From the NCBI GenBank assembly GCA_028285085.1, contig JANQQI010000129.1, positions 30,641 to 94,640 on the forward strand: a stretch of 64,000 nucleotides of DNA, given 5' to 3'. The notes beneath the pieces are model-generated. The model worked only from the letters and a program-made list of their open reading frames with translations, was not told the DNA's origin and searched no databases. A program made the translations under genes and the position numbers. The stretch's first letter is position 1, and the number at the start of each line of letters is the position of its first letter. Shown here piece by piece: positions 35,778-44,937 of the stretch. Origin of the DNA: Saprospiraceae bacterium (GTDB lineage: Bacteria > Bacteroidota > Bacteroidia > Chitinophagales > Saprospiraceae).

Positions 35778-38700
35778 CTAAAAACGAATGCGATCAATCA
35801 TACGCCAGGGATTGAGGCGATGTAAATCCAGACTGAAGGTAATTTTACCAACGTAATCCCCACCAGCACGATCGGAATACGGCAAATCCATATTATCCGA
35901 GTGAACTAAAGGAAAATAAACACCTAAAATCCCGTCAAAAAAGTCAAGCATCAATCCCCCACTCCATAGCACTTGATCTTGTAAACTCACCCCATCCGCT
36001 ATTGGTCGTGCATCATCGAAATACCCCACATCGAAGAAGGGCTTCAAGGGGATATCCAAGGGTAGATCAACCGGTAAATCGGCCTTAATATTTAACGCAA
36101 GAATGAAGTTGTTACTTTGTCCGAGGCCAAAGCTGCTATTGAACGCACTGCCGAAGGCATTTTTCATGCCGCCTTCTTCGAGACTAATCTGATGCGACCA
36201 AATACCGCTCTGATCCGTTCGGCCGAAGAAAAAATGATCGTATTGGTAATCGTTGAAGCTTTGGTGGGTGAGTGCAAAGCTACCGCGCGAAAACCGGCTT
36301 GAGACACTATTCGCATCGCGTCGATCATTAACCAGAAAGTAGCCGCCGAAGACGCGAAACCAAATGTTTTTACCCCGATTATAAGTATATGCAAAGCGGC
36401 CTTCGGCCGACGCTTTTAGGTAATTTTGATTGTTCCCGGCAAAGTCATAGGATTGCTGCTCAAGCCGGAACTTGTAGCTAAAAGGATGCAGCGCCCGGCG
36501 GGCTTCGCCGGTGTATTCTAACTGATGAATCAAGGAGCGCTCCCAACGATTTCCGGTGTAAGTGCCGTCTACAAATTCAGGCAACTCTTCGAAAATGAAT
36601 AGTGTGCGAACTTGCACAATTTGACTAAAATTAGATTTCTCTGGGCGCCCTAATTCAAAGCGCACCGTCGGTGCTAATCGATGGTATTTTAAATTGTAAT
36701 CTAAACGCAAATTATCCTCATAATGATAACTTTTCCACCCTACATCAAAAGTGACTTTTCTAAACCAATCATTATTCAAAAACAGATTATACTTCACATT
36801 CGCTAGGCCATTTAAATCATTGGTCACCAAAGAATACTGCGGTGCCAGCGCAAATTCAAAACGGTTAGCAGGAATCGAAGTGTTGTATAAAGCCAGCCCC
36901 AGCATTGTTTTATCATAATTATTCCAAGTGACCAATGGCGTCCAGTACAAATTAGTATGCTGCGAACTCTCCACGCCAGCTAAGAAACGTAAACGTAGTG
37001 GCTCTACTTTAGGAAATAGCCCTGACGTCTTGGCCTGGTTATTACGCCGATCGACATCCAAGGCATGACGTTCATCATCTAGTACAATGCTATTGTAATC
37101 CGTACCGGAAAGCTGGATCGTTTTCGAACCTTTAAAGCCATCGTACCATTGTCTTTGCAGGACGGAATCACCACGCAATCCTCCCAAACTAAAAGGTGCG
37201 GCAAGGTCTCCTTTGTTTTTAATCTCAATTTCATAATTATCTCCGGCGCGTTTCACTTTACCAATGGCGTAGTCAATTTTTTGATTAGAATTGATCAAAC
37301 CATCAAATAGCCAGCTCAAATCTTTGCCACTTGCCTGCTCCAAATGCTGTCGTAAATCTTCTGGTTGTGGATGCTTGAACGCCCATTTTTGATAAAAGTC
37401 CTGCATGATGGGATCGAAGGTGGACGTCCCCAGATATTGCTCCAAGTATCGGAATATTCGTGCGGGCTTCTCGTAGGCGCCCAGGAAATAATTGTAGCGT
37501 TCGAAATCATCCGACGAGGTTTCAGGTGCTTGGTCTAATTCTCGACGTGCTTGAAATAAGTAGCTTAAATCGAGCAGATCATAATCGGTGGTTCGCATGA
37601 CGAAGTCCGGCAATAATTCCAGGCCATCAGAGCCGTAGTATTGCGCTGTGTAACGGTGATCGTAATACGAATTCAAGCCTTCATCCAACCAAGCATGATC
37701 ACGTTCATCAAAGGCTAGAATACCATAAAACCAATTGTGTCCTACCTCGTGAGTAATCACCTCATCGAGGGCCTGAGCATCACCGGATAATCCGATCACG
37801 GTAATCATAGGATATTCCATACCGCCACCGGCGCTCAGGGCACTTTGCACCGCCGTTGCCTGTGGATAAGGGTACTCCCCTACCTTTTCAGAATAAAATT
37901 GGACCGCTCGATCCACGTACTCGATACTGCGTTGCCAAAGGTCGGCTTCCGCATTGGTAAACATGGTCCAGGTATTGATCGTTCGACCGGAGGCCAGGGT
38001 GACTTCACTTTTTTGCACGTGGAAACGCTTATCTGCAAACCAGGCAAAATCGTGCACTTGCTCCGCACGATACACCAGTGTTTTCATCTCGGTGCTGGAG
38101 CTGGGAAAGGTATCCGTTTCCGGCAGCTCCACTTGTTGAAAAAAGGTCTCGGTTTCTTCAGCTTTACGCATCAAAAAATCCAGCTCCTCTTGGTTTTGAA
38201 GTTCTCCGGTAGCTCCTACCACATAGTTTTTCGGCAAGGTAATCGACACCTTGAAGCGACCAAATTCCGAATAAAATTCTCCCATATCCAAATAAGGCAT
38301 CGGGTGCCAGCCATCACGATCATAAACCGCGGGCTTAGGATACCACTGAGTCAATTGATAAGATTCGCCAACATGCCCCAAGCGAGAAAATGAACCCGGA
38401 ATTTTGAGTAGAAAAGGACTTTCGATAGTCAGCGTCGCTCCCGAAGCGAGGGGCTCTGCTAATTCAAGGATAGCAATATCTGGATGCTTAGGATCATAGT
38501 TCCAATTGACCGCTTCTCCGTTAATGCGGAAATCCAGCTTAGAGAAATTGCCCAGCGTTTCTTCTTTGGCGAAGTAAAAACGCGTGTTATTATGCTGCAG
38601 CTGTTGACGTGCAAAAGCAGTTTCTCGATTTTTATAAGCATTCGCCCAGAGGTGAAGATAAATTTGCTCCAAAGCCTCGGGCGCTCGGTTAGTATAAGTC

Positions 38701-38852
38701 ATTTTGATATGCCCATCTAACTCGTGTTTTTTATCATCTAAAGTAACCGTGATGTCGTAATTTACCTCTTGCTGGAAATAATCGGATTGTGCAAAAAGTA
38801 TACTGGCAAATGCCAGGAAAATAAAGTTGAGTACGGTTTTTTTCAACATCAT
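35778..38852 (-). CDS. M1 metallopeptidase fused to an outer-membrane beta-barrel
   Basis: The 1024-residue protein has a signal peptide (LNFIFLAFASILFA before QSDYF) and then an M1 aminopeptidase region (about 25-560): the ALSAGGGMEYPMITVIG exopeptidase loop and the zinc site HEVGHNWFYG with the downstream Glu in WLDEGLNSYYDH (about 365-395). From about residue 620 to the end the sequence alternates aromatic/polar beta strands (FRVFGGYFLVNDRRD, ILGVYFPLVHS) and closes with a Phe (MIDRIRF), like Omp85/surface-antigen-type barrels. I infer an outer-membrane-anchored peptidase. Confidence 0.87.
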   Translation of the reverse strand: MMLKKTVLNFIFLAFASILFAQSDYFQQEVNYDITVTLDDKKHELDGHIKMTYTNRAPEALEQIYLHLWANAYKNRETAFARQQLQHNNTRFYFAKEETLGNFSKLDFRINGEAVNWNYDPKHPDIAILELAEPLASGATLTIESPFLLKIPGSFSRLGHVGESYQLTQWYPKPAVYDRDGWHPMPYLDMGEFYSEFGRFKVSITLPKNYVVGATGELQNQEELDFLMRKAEETETFFQQVELPETDTFPSSSTEMKTLVYRAEQVHDFAWFADKRFHVQKSEVTLASGRTINTWTMFTNAEADLWQRSIEYVDRAVQFYSEKVGEYPYPQATAVQSALSAGGGMEYPMITVIGLSGDAQALDEVITHEVGHNWFYGILAFDERDHAWLDEGLNSYYDHRYTAQYYGSDGLELLPDFVMRTTDYDLLDLSYLFQARRELDQAPETSSDDFERYNYFLGAYEKPARIFRYLEQYLGTSTFDPIMQDFYQKWAFKHPQPEDLRQHLEQASGKDLSWLFDGLINSNQKIDYAIGKVKRAGDNYEIEIKNKGDLAAPFSLGGLRGDSVLQRQWYDGFKGSKTIQLSGTDYNSIVLDDERHALDVDRRNNQAKTSGLFPKVEPLRLRFLAGVESSQHTNLYWTPLVTWNNYDKTMLGLALYNTSIPANRFEFALAPQYSLVTNDLNGLANVKYNLFLNNDWFRKVTFDVGWKSYHYEDNLRLDYNLKYHRLAPTVRFELGRPEKSNFSQIVQVRTLFIFEELPEFVDGTYTGNRWERSLIHQLEYTGEARRALHPFSYKFRLEQQSYDFAGNNQNYLKASAEGRFAYTYNRGKNIWFRVFGGYFLVNDRRDANSVSSRFSRGSFALTHQSFNDYQYDHFFFGRTDQSGIWSHQISLEEGGMKNAFGSAFNSSFGLGQSNNFILALNIKADLPVDLPLDIPLKPFFDVGYFDDARPIADGVSLQDQVLWSGGLMLDFFDGILGVYFPLVHSDNMDLPYSDRAGGDYVGKITFSLDLHRLNPWRMIDRIRF

Positions 38853-38931
38853 TATTTATACATTGTGGAGTAACAAAATCCAACGACTAATTTCTTTATA
38901 CTTTTTGTCTCATTTCTAAAAAAACTAACCG

Positions 38932-39525
38932 ATGCGCTATTGTACGATAATTCTTCTGTTTTGCTACATTTTTACCGCTTGTTCTGATTCAACAACTCCT
39001 GATACTGAAATGCCAGCTTCAAAAAACTGGGAAGAGCTCATTGCTGAGGATACGCTGCCTTTTCCACAATCGTGGTTAGGAAACTGGGAAGGCGAGCTGA
39101 ATATTTATCAAAACAATAAAGTAGTACAAACCCTTCCTATGGCGCTCGAAATGGCCGCGATTGATACCTCTGATAGCTTCGTCTGGGCCATCATCTACGG
39201 AGAGGATAAAGAGGCCGGCCGTCGAGCCTATTTCCTAAATCCCGTTGATCCGGCCAAAGGACATTATGTAGTGGATGAGGATAATTCGATTTTTTTAGAA
39301 ACCTATCTTTTTAATAATAAGCTGTACAGTTGGTATCTCGTAGCGGGTAATATGATCTTAAGTGTGTACGAAAAGATTGGTGATCAGATGATCTTTGAAA
39401 TTGTGGCGGGAAGTAATACGCCGGTCAGTATTACTGGCGATACCCTTTATAATGGCGAAGAAATTCCTAAAGTGGAGACCTTTCCGGTACGCACTATCCA
39501 ACGAGGGATTCTCCGACGACAATAG
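38932..39525 (+). CDS. Hypothetical lipoprotein
   Basis: I do not recognise this family. The 197-residue product has a lipoprotein signal peptide with lipobox YIFTAC (Cys17) followed by Ser-Asp. The mature part begins with WLGNWEGELNIYQNNK and has the repeated strand pattern of a small beta-barrel/lipocalin-like domain (FVWAIIYGEDKEAGRRAYFL, IFLETYLFNNKLYSWYLVAG). It is divergent from the M1 peptidase with a short shared upstream region. Confidence 0.75.
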   Translation: MRYCTIILLFCYIFTACSDSTTPDTEMPASKNWEELIAEDTLPFPQSWLGNWEGELNIYQNNKVVQTLPMALEMAAIDTSDSFVWAIIYGEDKEAGRRAYFLNPVDPAKGHYVVDEDNSIFLETYLFNNKLYSWYLVAGNMILSVYEKIGDQMIFEIVAGSNTPVSITGDTLYNGEEIPKVETFPVRTIQRGILRRQ

Positions 39526-39540
39526 CCCCCAAAAGAAAAG

Positions 39541-39567
39541 CCTTGTCGGGGGGAAGACCCGACAAGG
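39541..39567 (-). terminator. Terminator downstream of galE and the lipoprotein gene
   Basis: A perfect 10-bp stem, CCTTGTCGGG (39541-39550) with CCCGACAAGG (39558-39567), is preceded on the plus strand by AAAAGAAAAG. On the minus strand it therefore ends in a T-rich run: a terminator for galE transcription, though about 180 bases beyond its stop. It may also stop the lipoprotein transcript. Confidence 0.6.
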
Positions 39568-39744
39568 CACAAGACTATGGACACCCTATGACTGTCCACC
39601 GAAGCGAACAAGATCCATAGATTTTTTAGCTTTTCTGGAAAAATGCCTCTCACGGCATTACAAATATGAATTTTTTCTATAATACATACAAGCTTTTAAC
39701 ATTAAAAAGCCTGTTAATTCTCGCTGTTTGCTCGTACAGTCCTA

Positions 39745-40776
39745 CTATCCATTCACGGTACTCTTGCGTTGTTTTTCCCACGCCCAGGCCGTTCGCATAA
39801 TATCTTCAATATTGTAGCGAGCTTGCCAATTAAGGCGTTCCCCCACTAAGCCTGTATCGGCATAAACGGCTACAACATCTCCATCACGACGAGGAGCAAT
39901 GCGATAATTCAGTTTTTGCCCCGTTACCTTTTCAAAAGCATGTACCGCTTCAAGTACTGTAACACCATTACCAATCCCCAGGTTGTAGACTTCGCAGTTC
40001 TGTTCTTGTTTATCGGCCAATAAATACTGCAGTGCTTTAGTATGGGCATTGGCCAAATCCATAATATGGATATAATCACGAATACAACTGCCATCACGCG
40101 TTGGATAATCATCGCCAAAAACAAGTAATTCCTCGCGGTGACCAATCGCAGTTTCCGTGATTGCTGGCACCAAATTCCAAGCCTCATGAACAGGATCTTC
40201 ACCAATTAGCGCACTTTCGTGCGCTCCAGCTGGATTGAAATAACGTAGCAGAATACTACTCACCGCTGCATTTGCTCGGGCAAAATCCCGAATAATCTGC
40301 TCACCAATCTGCTTGGTTCGAGCGTAGGGACTTTCAGCTTCTTCAAAAGGCGTGGTCTCCGTCACCGGAAGCGCCGTTGTATTACCATAGACCGAGCAAG
40401 AAGAGGAAAAAATGAAATGCGGGACGTTGAAATCACGCATACAAGACAGTACATTTAGTAAGCTGTTCAAGTTATTATCAAAATATCGCAGTGGCTGCGA
40501 AACCGATTCCCCTACAGATTTAAGCGCCGCAAAATGAATAACAGCCTTGATATCGGGATGATCTTTAAATATTTGACGTGTCGCTTCTAGATCACAAAGA
40601 TCCATACGATAGTGTGTAATCGACCGCTTGACAATTGATTCGACGCGATCCATTGCATAAGTGTAGGAGTTAATATTATTATCGACCGAGACGACTTCGA
40701 AACCGTGATCAATTAAATCGATAATGGTGTGACTGCCAATGTATCCGCAGCCGCCGGTAACTAGTACCTTATTCAT
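39745..40776 (-). CDS. galE: UDP-glucose 4-epimerase
   Basis: GalE interconverts UDP-glucose and UDP-galactose (and possibly the N-acetyl forms) for polysaccharide synthesis. The 343-residue SDR protein has the Rossmann motif VTGGCGYIGSHT, FAALKSVGESVSQPL, the catalytic Ser region FSSSCSVYGN, the Tyr-Lys pair in SPYARTKQIGEQI and RYFNPAGAHESA. All expected residues are present. A TATTTTTG promoter element lies 24 bases upstream. Confidence 0.94.
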   Translation of the reverse strand: MNKVLVTGGCGYIGSHTIIDLIDHGFEVVSVDNNINSYTYAMDRVESIVKRSITHYRMDLCDLEATRQIFKDHPDIKAVIHFAALKSVGESVSQPLRYFDNNLNSLLNVLSCMRDFNVPHFIFSSSCSVYGNTTALPVTETTPFEEAESPYARTKQIGEQIIRDFARANAAVSSILLRYFNPAGAHESALIGEDPVHEAWNLVPAITETAIGHREELLVFGDDYPTRDGSCIRDYIHIMDLANAHTKALQYLLADKQEQNCEVYNLGIGNGVTVLEAVHAFEKVTGQKLNYRIAPRRDGDVVAVYADTGLVGERLNWQARYNIEDIMRTAWAWEKQRKSTVNG

Positions 40777-40799
40777 ATTGCGAGGTTGAAATTACATTA

Positions 40800-40807
40800 C
40801 AAAAATA
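40800..40807 (-). promoter_or_regulatory. Candidate -7 element of galE
   Basis: TATTTTTG on the minus strand, 24 bases upstream of the galE ATG at 40776. The -33 box is not clear. Confidence 0.35.
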
Positions 40808-40879
40808 GGTCATATCAAAAATCAAGCCGGAGCGTTTCTAGATTCTCGATGAAATGCTAAAATTCTTTATCCAGCTTCT

Positions 40880-40887
40880 TAACTTTG
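40880..40887 (+). promoter_or_regulatory. Candidate -7 element of cysQ
   Basis: TAACTTTG matches TAnnTTTG, 57 bases upstream of the ATG at 40944. It probably drives cysQ and the glycosyltransferase behind it. Confidence 0.35.
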
Positions 40888-40943
40888 TATCTTAAGATGA
40901 TTAAAGCCATCTAGCACATCGGTAAAGTTATAAAAAGAGGATT

Positions 40944-41729
40944 ATGGATTTGGAAAAAATAAGTCAAACGATTTGCCAAACCGCACGAAAAGCGGGTGAA
41001 GCGATTATGGCGATCTACGCCGAGCCCGATAAGATAGATGTCCAACATAAAAGTGATGCCAGCCCAATTACACGAGCTGATCAAGCCTCGAATACTATTA
41101 TCTGTGCGGATTTGGAAGCGATGACGCCACGTTTTCCTATTATTTCGGAGGAAAACAAGGCTATTCCCTACGCTACTCGTCAGCATTTTGAGTATTGCTG
41201 GATGGTTGACCCGCTTGATGGGACTAAAGAATTTATTAAGCGCAATGGGGAATTCACCGTCAATATTGCACTCATCCATCACCATCGTCCATTACTGAGT
41301 GTCGTTTATGTTCCTGAAACGGGCGAACTCTTCCGCGCCATTCGCGGCCAAGGGGCATTCATGCAAAATGCCGCGGGTGAAGAACAGGCGCTACGGGCCG
41401 CTAGTTTCCGTCCCGAAGATACGGCCCTAAAGATTGTCTGCTCCCGCTCTCATCTCAATGCCGACACCCAAGCTTTTGTCGAGCGCTACACTTTGCCGGA
41501 ATTGGTAGCGCGCGGCAGCTCGCTCAAGTTTACCAGCATCGCACGGGGACAAGCGCATCTGTATCCTCGCCTAGCACCAACGATGGAATGGGATACCGCC
41601 GCCGCCGAATTGGTACTCGAAGAGGCTGGAGGAAAAGTACTCGTGCACGCTACGGGTCAGCCGATGCAGTACAACAAAGCTGATTTGTTGAATCCCTATT
41701 TTGTTGCCGAAGGTGTTCGGTTGTCTTAA
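40944..41729 (+). CDS. cysQ: 3'(2'),5'-bisphosphate nucleotidase CysQ
   Basis: CysQ removes 3'-phosphate from PAP/PAPS, protecting sulfur assimilation from product inhibition. The 261-residue inositol-phosphatase-fold protein has the metal sites SDASPITRADQASN, ISEENKAIPY and WMVDPLDGTKEFIKRNGEFT, and the C-terminal EWDTAAAELVLEEAGG. All metal Asp and Glu residues are present. The next gene (glycosyltransferase) starts 11 bases after its stop, so they are probably cotranscribed. Confidence 0.94.
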   Translation: MDLEKISQTICQTARKAGEAIMAIYAEPDKIDVQHKSDASPITRADQASNTIICADLEAMTPRFPIISEENKAIPYATRQHFEYCWMVDPLDGTKEFIKRNGEFTVNIALIHHHRPLLSVVYVPETGELFRAIRGQGAFMQNAAGEEQALRAASFRPEDTALKIVCSRSHLNADTQAFVERYTLPELVARGSSLKFTSIARGQAHLYPRLAPTMEWDTAAAELVLEEAGGKVLVHATGQPMQYNKADLLNPYFVAEGVRLS

Positions 41730-41740
41730 TTCCATTGCTT

Positions 41741-42517
41741 ATGTCTCGTCCGTTAACCGTTATCATTCCTACTTTCAACGAAGCTGACAATATTCGTGCA
41801 GCAATCGCTTCGGTGAATTGGGCGGACGAGATCATCGTGGTAGATTCCTACAGCACGGATCAAACGGTAGAAATTGCTCAAGAATTGGGTGCCAAAGTCT
41901 TACAACGCCCCTACCTGGGTCCCGCCGATCAAAAAAACTGGGCCATTCCCAAAGCAAGTCACGAATGGGTATTACTGCTTGATGCCGATGAACGCATTCG
42001 CTTGACTTTACGACAGGAAATCCAAGAACTGCTGGCCAGCGAAGCGGAGATCCCCTACGATGCCTTTCAAATTAAGCGGCGTAACTTTTTCATGGGTAAA
42101 AAGATTCGCTTTAGTGGCTGGCGTGGTGATCGGGTGATCCGCCTCATTCGACGCGACGTCTGTCGCTACAATGATAAACAGGTCCACGAAGAAATTATGA
42201 CGGAGGGCATCCGGCTGGCCGCTCTAGAGCACAAAATGAATCATTTCACCTTTAAGGACCTTGATCACTTTCTCGATAAAATGCGGCGGTATGCCACTTG
42301 GTCCGCTCAGGATCATGCTAAACGTACCAAGCGAGTTAGTTGGTATCACCTCTGGATAAAGCCCGTTTTTCGCTTTTTCAAGCACTTCTTCTTTCAATTG
42401 GGTATCCTCGACGGGAAAGTTGGCTTTATTATTAGTGTAATTATGGCTTGGGGGGTATTTTTGCGATACGTAAAACTGCAAGAGCTACGTTCTAAAGAAG
42501 ATCAAAGCGGTTTTTAG
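41741..42517 (+). CDS. Family 2 glycosyltransferase, LPS-core WaaE-like
   Basis: This is an inverting GT-A glycosyltransferase: IPTFNEADNIRAAIASVNWA at the N-terminus, DSYSTDQTVEIAQELGA, and the metal-binding DADERI motif (near residue 80) in WVLLLDADERI, followed by FQIKRRNFFMGKKIRFSGWR. This resembles the WaaE/KdtX group that adds glucose to the lipooligosaccharide core. The ATG at 41741 (MSRPLTVIIP) is preferred over an upstream TTG. The C-terminus has a hydrophobic helix (VGFIISVIMAWGVFLRYV) that may touch the membrane. 258 residues. Confidence 0.88.
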   Translation: MSRPLTVIIPTFNEADNIRAAIASVNWADEIIVVDSYSTDQTVEIAQELGAKVLQRPYLGPADQKNWAIPKASHEWVLLLDADERIRLTLRQEIQELLASEAEIPYDAFQIKRRNFFMGKKIRFSGWRGDRVIRLIRRDVCRYNDKQVHEEIMTEGIRLAALEHKMNHFTFKDLDHFLDKMRRYATWSAQDHAKRTKRVSWYHLWIKPVFRFFKHFFFQLGILDGKVGFIISVIMAWGVFLRYVKLQELRSKEDQSGF

Positions 42518-42607
42518 CAAACCCTAATCATAAAACCATCTCAAATTGTATTTTGCTTAAGCGATAATCATCCTTGAAGCGATCAATTTGAGTCAAACGA
42601 TCATAAC

Positions 42608-43084
42608 TTGAAACAGACCTTTTATCTTTTATTACTCTGCCCTTTACTCTGGAGTGCATGTCAAGGCACAAAAACCATTAGTCGAGATACAACAGATACT
42701 GCGGATGATTCTACTTCGGCACCACTCTTTGTCAATTCAGGTTCTTTATTCAGCATTTTGGATCAGGCCGAAGCCGAAGGTAAATTGGTCTTTGTCGACA
42801 TCTACACCACCTGGTGTCTCCCCTGCCGCTTAATGGACGAGGAGGTATTCACCGATCGCGAAATTCAAGATTACCTGAATAAGCATTTCATTAGCTATAA
42901 GGTGGATGCTGAAAAAGATAACGGGCCAAATATTGCGGCTATCTACGAGGTGCAGGTCTACCCTACTTTGCTATTTATGGACGGTCAGGGACGAGTCGTG
43001 TTGCGCAAAGATGGCAGCGCCATGCAGACAGAATTCTTGAAGCTGGCGCAGGAAGCTGTGGAGAAAGCGCAATCTGCCCCCTAA
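42608..43084 (+). CDS. Thioredoxin-fold lipoprotein
   Basis: This is an envelope-anchored thioredoxin-like protein. It begins at a TTG (no ATG is available) with MKQTFYLLLLCPLLWSAC; the Cys after SA is the lipobox residue. The active site is TTWCLPCRLMDEEVF (CLPC), and the cis-Pro lies in EVQVYPTLLFMDGQGR. The 158-residue layout matches the DsbD-gamma/thioredoxin_7 group. It probably reduces or exchanges disulfides in periplasmic partners. Confidence 0.85.
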   Translation: MKQTFYLLLLCPLLWSACQGTKTISRDTTDTADDSTSAPLFVNSGSLFSILDQAEAEGKLVFVDIYTTWCLPCRLMDEEVFTDREIQDYLNKHFISYKVDAEKDNGPNIAAIYEVQVYPTLLFMDGQGRVVLRKDGSAMQTEFLKLAQEAVEKAQSAP

Positions 43085-43087
43085 GAC

Positions 43088-44902
43088 CTATGACTTCTCT
43101 TCCTCAGCTTTAAAATAAGCCTGAATTTTCTGGGTAGCGGCCGGGCCGACTACGGCCTGAATTTCTTCCGCCGCGGCCGCGCGTAGTTTTTTCACGGACT
43201 TAAAATGCTTCAACAACTTCTCAGCCGTTTTACTCCCGATGCCGGGAATATTGGTCAGCGCTGTGCCCGCAAAATCTTTCGAACGTTGATTGCGGTGGAA
43301 GGTAATAGCAAAACGGTGCGCTTCGTTACGGGCTTGTTGAATGAGCTTAAGCGATTCGGATTTTTTGTTGATGTACAAAGGTATCGAATCCCCCGGGAAA
43401 AAGATTTCTTCCAGTTTTTTAGCAATCCCGATGATCGTTACCCGATCCAAGATCCCCAACCGCTCCAAGCTATTTACAGCAGAGCTAAGCTGGCCTTTTC
43501 CACCATCAATGATGATTAACTGCGGCAGATTATCCCCTTCTTCGAGCATCCGACGATACCTACGATAGACCACTTCTTCCATCGAGGCGAAATCGTTTGG
43601 TCCTTCGACCGTTTTGATCTTGAAATGGCGATAATCGCGCTTGGCTGGCTTGGCATTGCGGAATACCACACAAGAGGCCACCGGATAGGAACCCTGGATA
43701 TTTGAATTATCGAAGCATTCCAGATGCATTGGCAACTCACTCATTTGTAAATCTGCTTGTAAGGTCTTGAGGATTCGTTCGGCGGGTGTTTGCTTACGGA
43801 TCTTATTGAGCGCTTCTTTCTGTTTTTGTAATAAATAGTATTTCACATTCTTCTCCGACAGATCCAATAATTTTCGCTTATCTCCTCGCTGAGGAATGGT
43901 GATTTGGACTTCTTGATTTGGTAGCTGCACTTCGAAGGGCACCACCACTTCGGGAGCAATACTATCAAAACGTTGACGCAATTCCGGGATGACGTACTCT
44001 AGCAATTCGTCTTGATCTTCATCCAGATTTTTCGTCATTTCTTGTGTGTAGGTATTGATCACCGCTCCATTAACGACTTTGAGATAATTGACGTAGGCCG
44101 TTTTTTCATCCGTCGCAATTGCAAACACATCTACATCTCGAATCGAGGTACTAACCACCGTTGATTTACCTTGATAATCCTCAAAAGCCGTTAGCTTTTC
44201 TTTGATTTGCTGGGCTTTTTCAAACTCTAGGTTCACTGCCAATTCTTGCATTTCCTCTTTGAAATGCTGCTTCACTGCGGCAAAGTTACCGCGCAGAATA
44301 TTTTTAATCTGCTCAATTCGGGCGTGGTAAACCTCAGCGGATTCGAGACCTTCACAGGGTCCCATACAGTTTTTGATATGGTACTCTAAACAGACCTTAA
44401 ATTTTCCGGCCTGAATATTATCTTCCGATAAGTTGTAGTTACAAGTTCGCAAAGGGAATAGATGCTTGATCAGCTCCAGAATGATTTTCAGTCGCGACTT
44501 GGACGTGTAAGGTCCAAAATAACTAGAGCCATCTCGAATCACTCGGCGGGTGATAAACACCCTTGGAAATCTTTCATTTTTTATACACAAATAAGAATAG
44601 GATTTACCATCCTTGAGCATGACGTTGTAGCGGGGCTGAAACTTTTTGATCAAAGTATTTTCCAAAAGAAGGGCATCCGCTTCCGTTTCGACAATCGTAT
44701 ACTCAAAATGATCCGCATTACGTACCATAACCCGTGTCTTATGGGCTTGGTGTTTTTTATTTCCGAAGTAAGACGCCAAACGGTTTTTCAACACCTTGGC
44801 CTTACCAACGTAGATAATGGTCCCCTCGGCATCGATAAATTTATAGATACCGGGTTGCTTGGGTAAGGTGGGCGCAATTTTTTGGTAATCTTCGGTCGTC
44901 AT
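43088..44902 (-). CDS. uvrC: Excinuclease ABC subunit C
   Basis: UvrC makes both incisions in nucleotide excision repair. The 604 residues contain the GIY-YIG domain (QPGIYKFIDAEGTIIYVGKA, about 15-95), a cysteine-bearing segment (CLEYHIKNCMGPCEG), the UVR motif (EEMQELAVNLEFEKAQQIKE), the RNase H-like 5' nuclease domain (HLECFDNSNIQGSYPVASCV, IIIDGGKGQLSSA) and C-terminal helix-hairpin-helix motifs (LTNIPGIGSKTAEKLLKHF). It is complete and of normal length. Confidence 0.96.
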   Translation of the reverse strand: MTTEDYQKIAPTLPKQPGIYKFIDAEGTIIYVGKAKVLKNRLASYFGNKKHQAHKTRVMVRNADHFEYTIVETEADALLLENTLIKKFQPRYNVMLKDGKSYSYLCIKNERFPRVFITRRVIRDGSSYFGPYTSKSRLKIILELIKHLFPLRTCNYNLSEDNIQAGKFKVCLEYHIKNCMGPCEGLESAEVYHARIEQIKNILRGNFAAVKQHFKEEMQELAVNLEFEKAQQIKEKLTAFEDYQGKSTVVSTSIRDVDVFAIATDEKTAYVNYLKVVNGAVINTYTQEMTKNLDEDQDELLEYVIPELRQRFDSIAPEVVVPFEVQLPNQEVQITIPQRGDKRKLLDLSEKNVKYYLLQKQKEALNKIRKQTPAERILKTLQADLQMSELPMHLECFDNSNIQGSYPVASCVVFRNAKPAKRDYRHFKIKTVEGPNDFASMEEVVYRRYRRMLEEGDNLPQLIIIDGGKGQLSSAVNSLERLGILDRVTIIGIAKKLEEIFFPGDSIPLYINKKSESLKLIQQARNEAHRFAITFHRNQRSKDFAGTALTNIPGIGSKTAEKLLKHFKSVKKLRAAAAEEIQAVVGPAATQKIQAYFKAEEEKS

Positions 44903-44937
44903 GGTTCTAAAACAATAGGAATCATTGAATGTTTCTC

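Noticed and set aside
37845..38393. 182-codon open frame antisense to the M1 peptidase
   Set aside because: It lies wholly inside the peptidase coding region, which has a clear zinc site; the antisense translation shows no family pattern.
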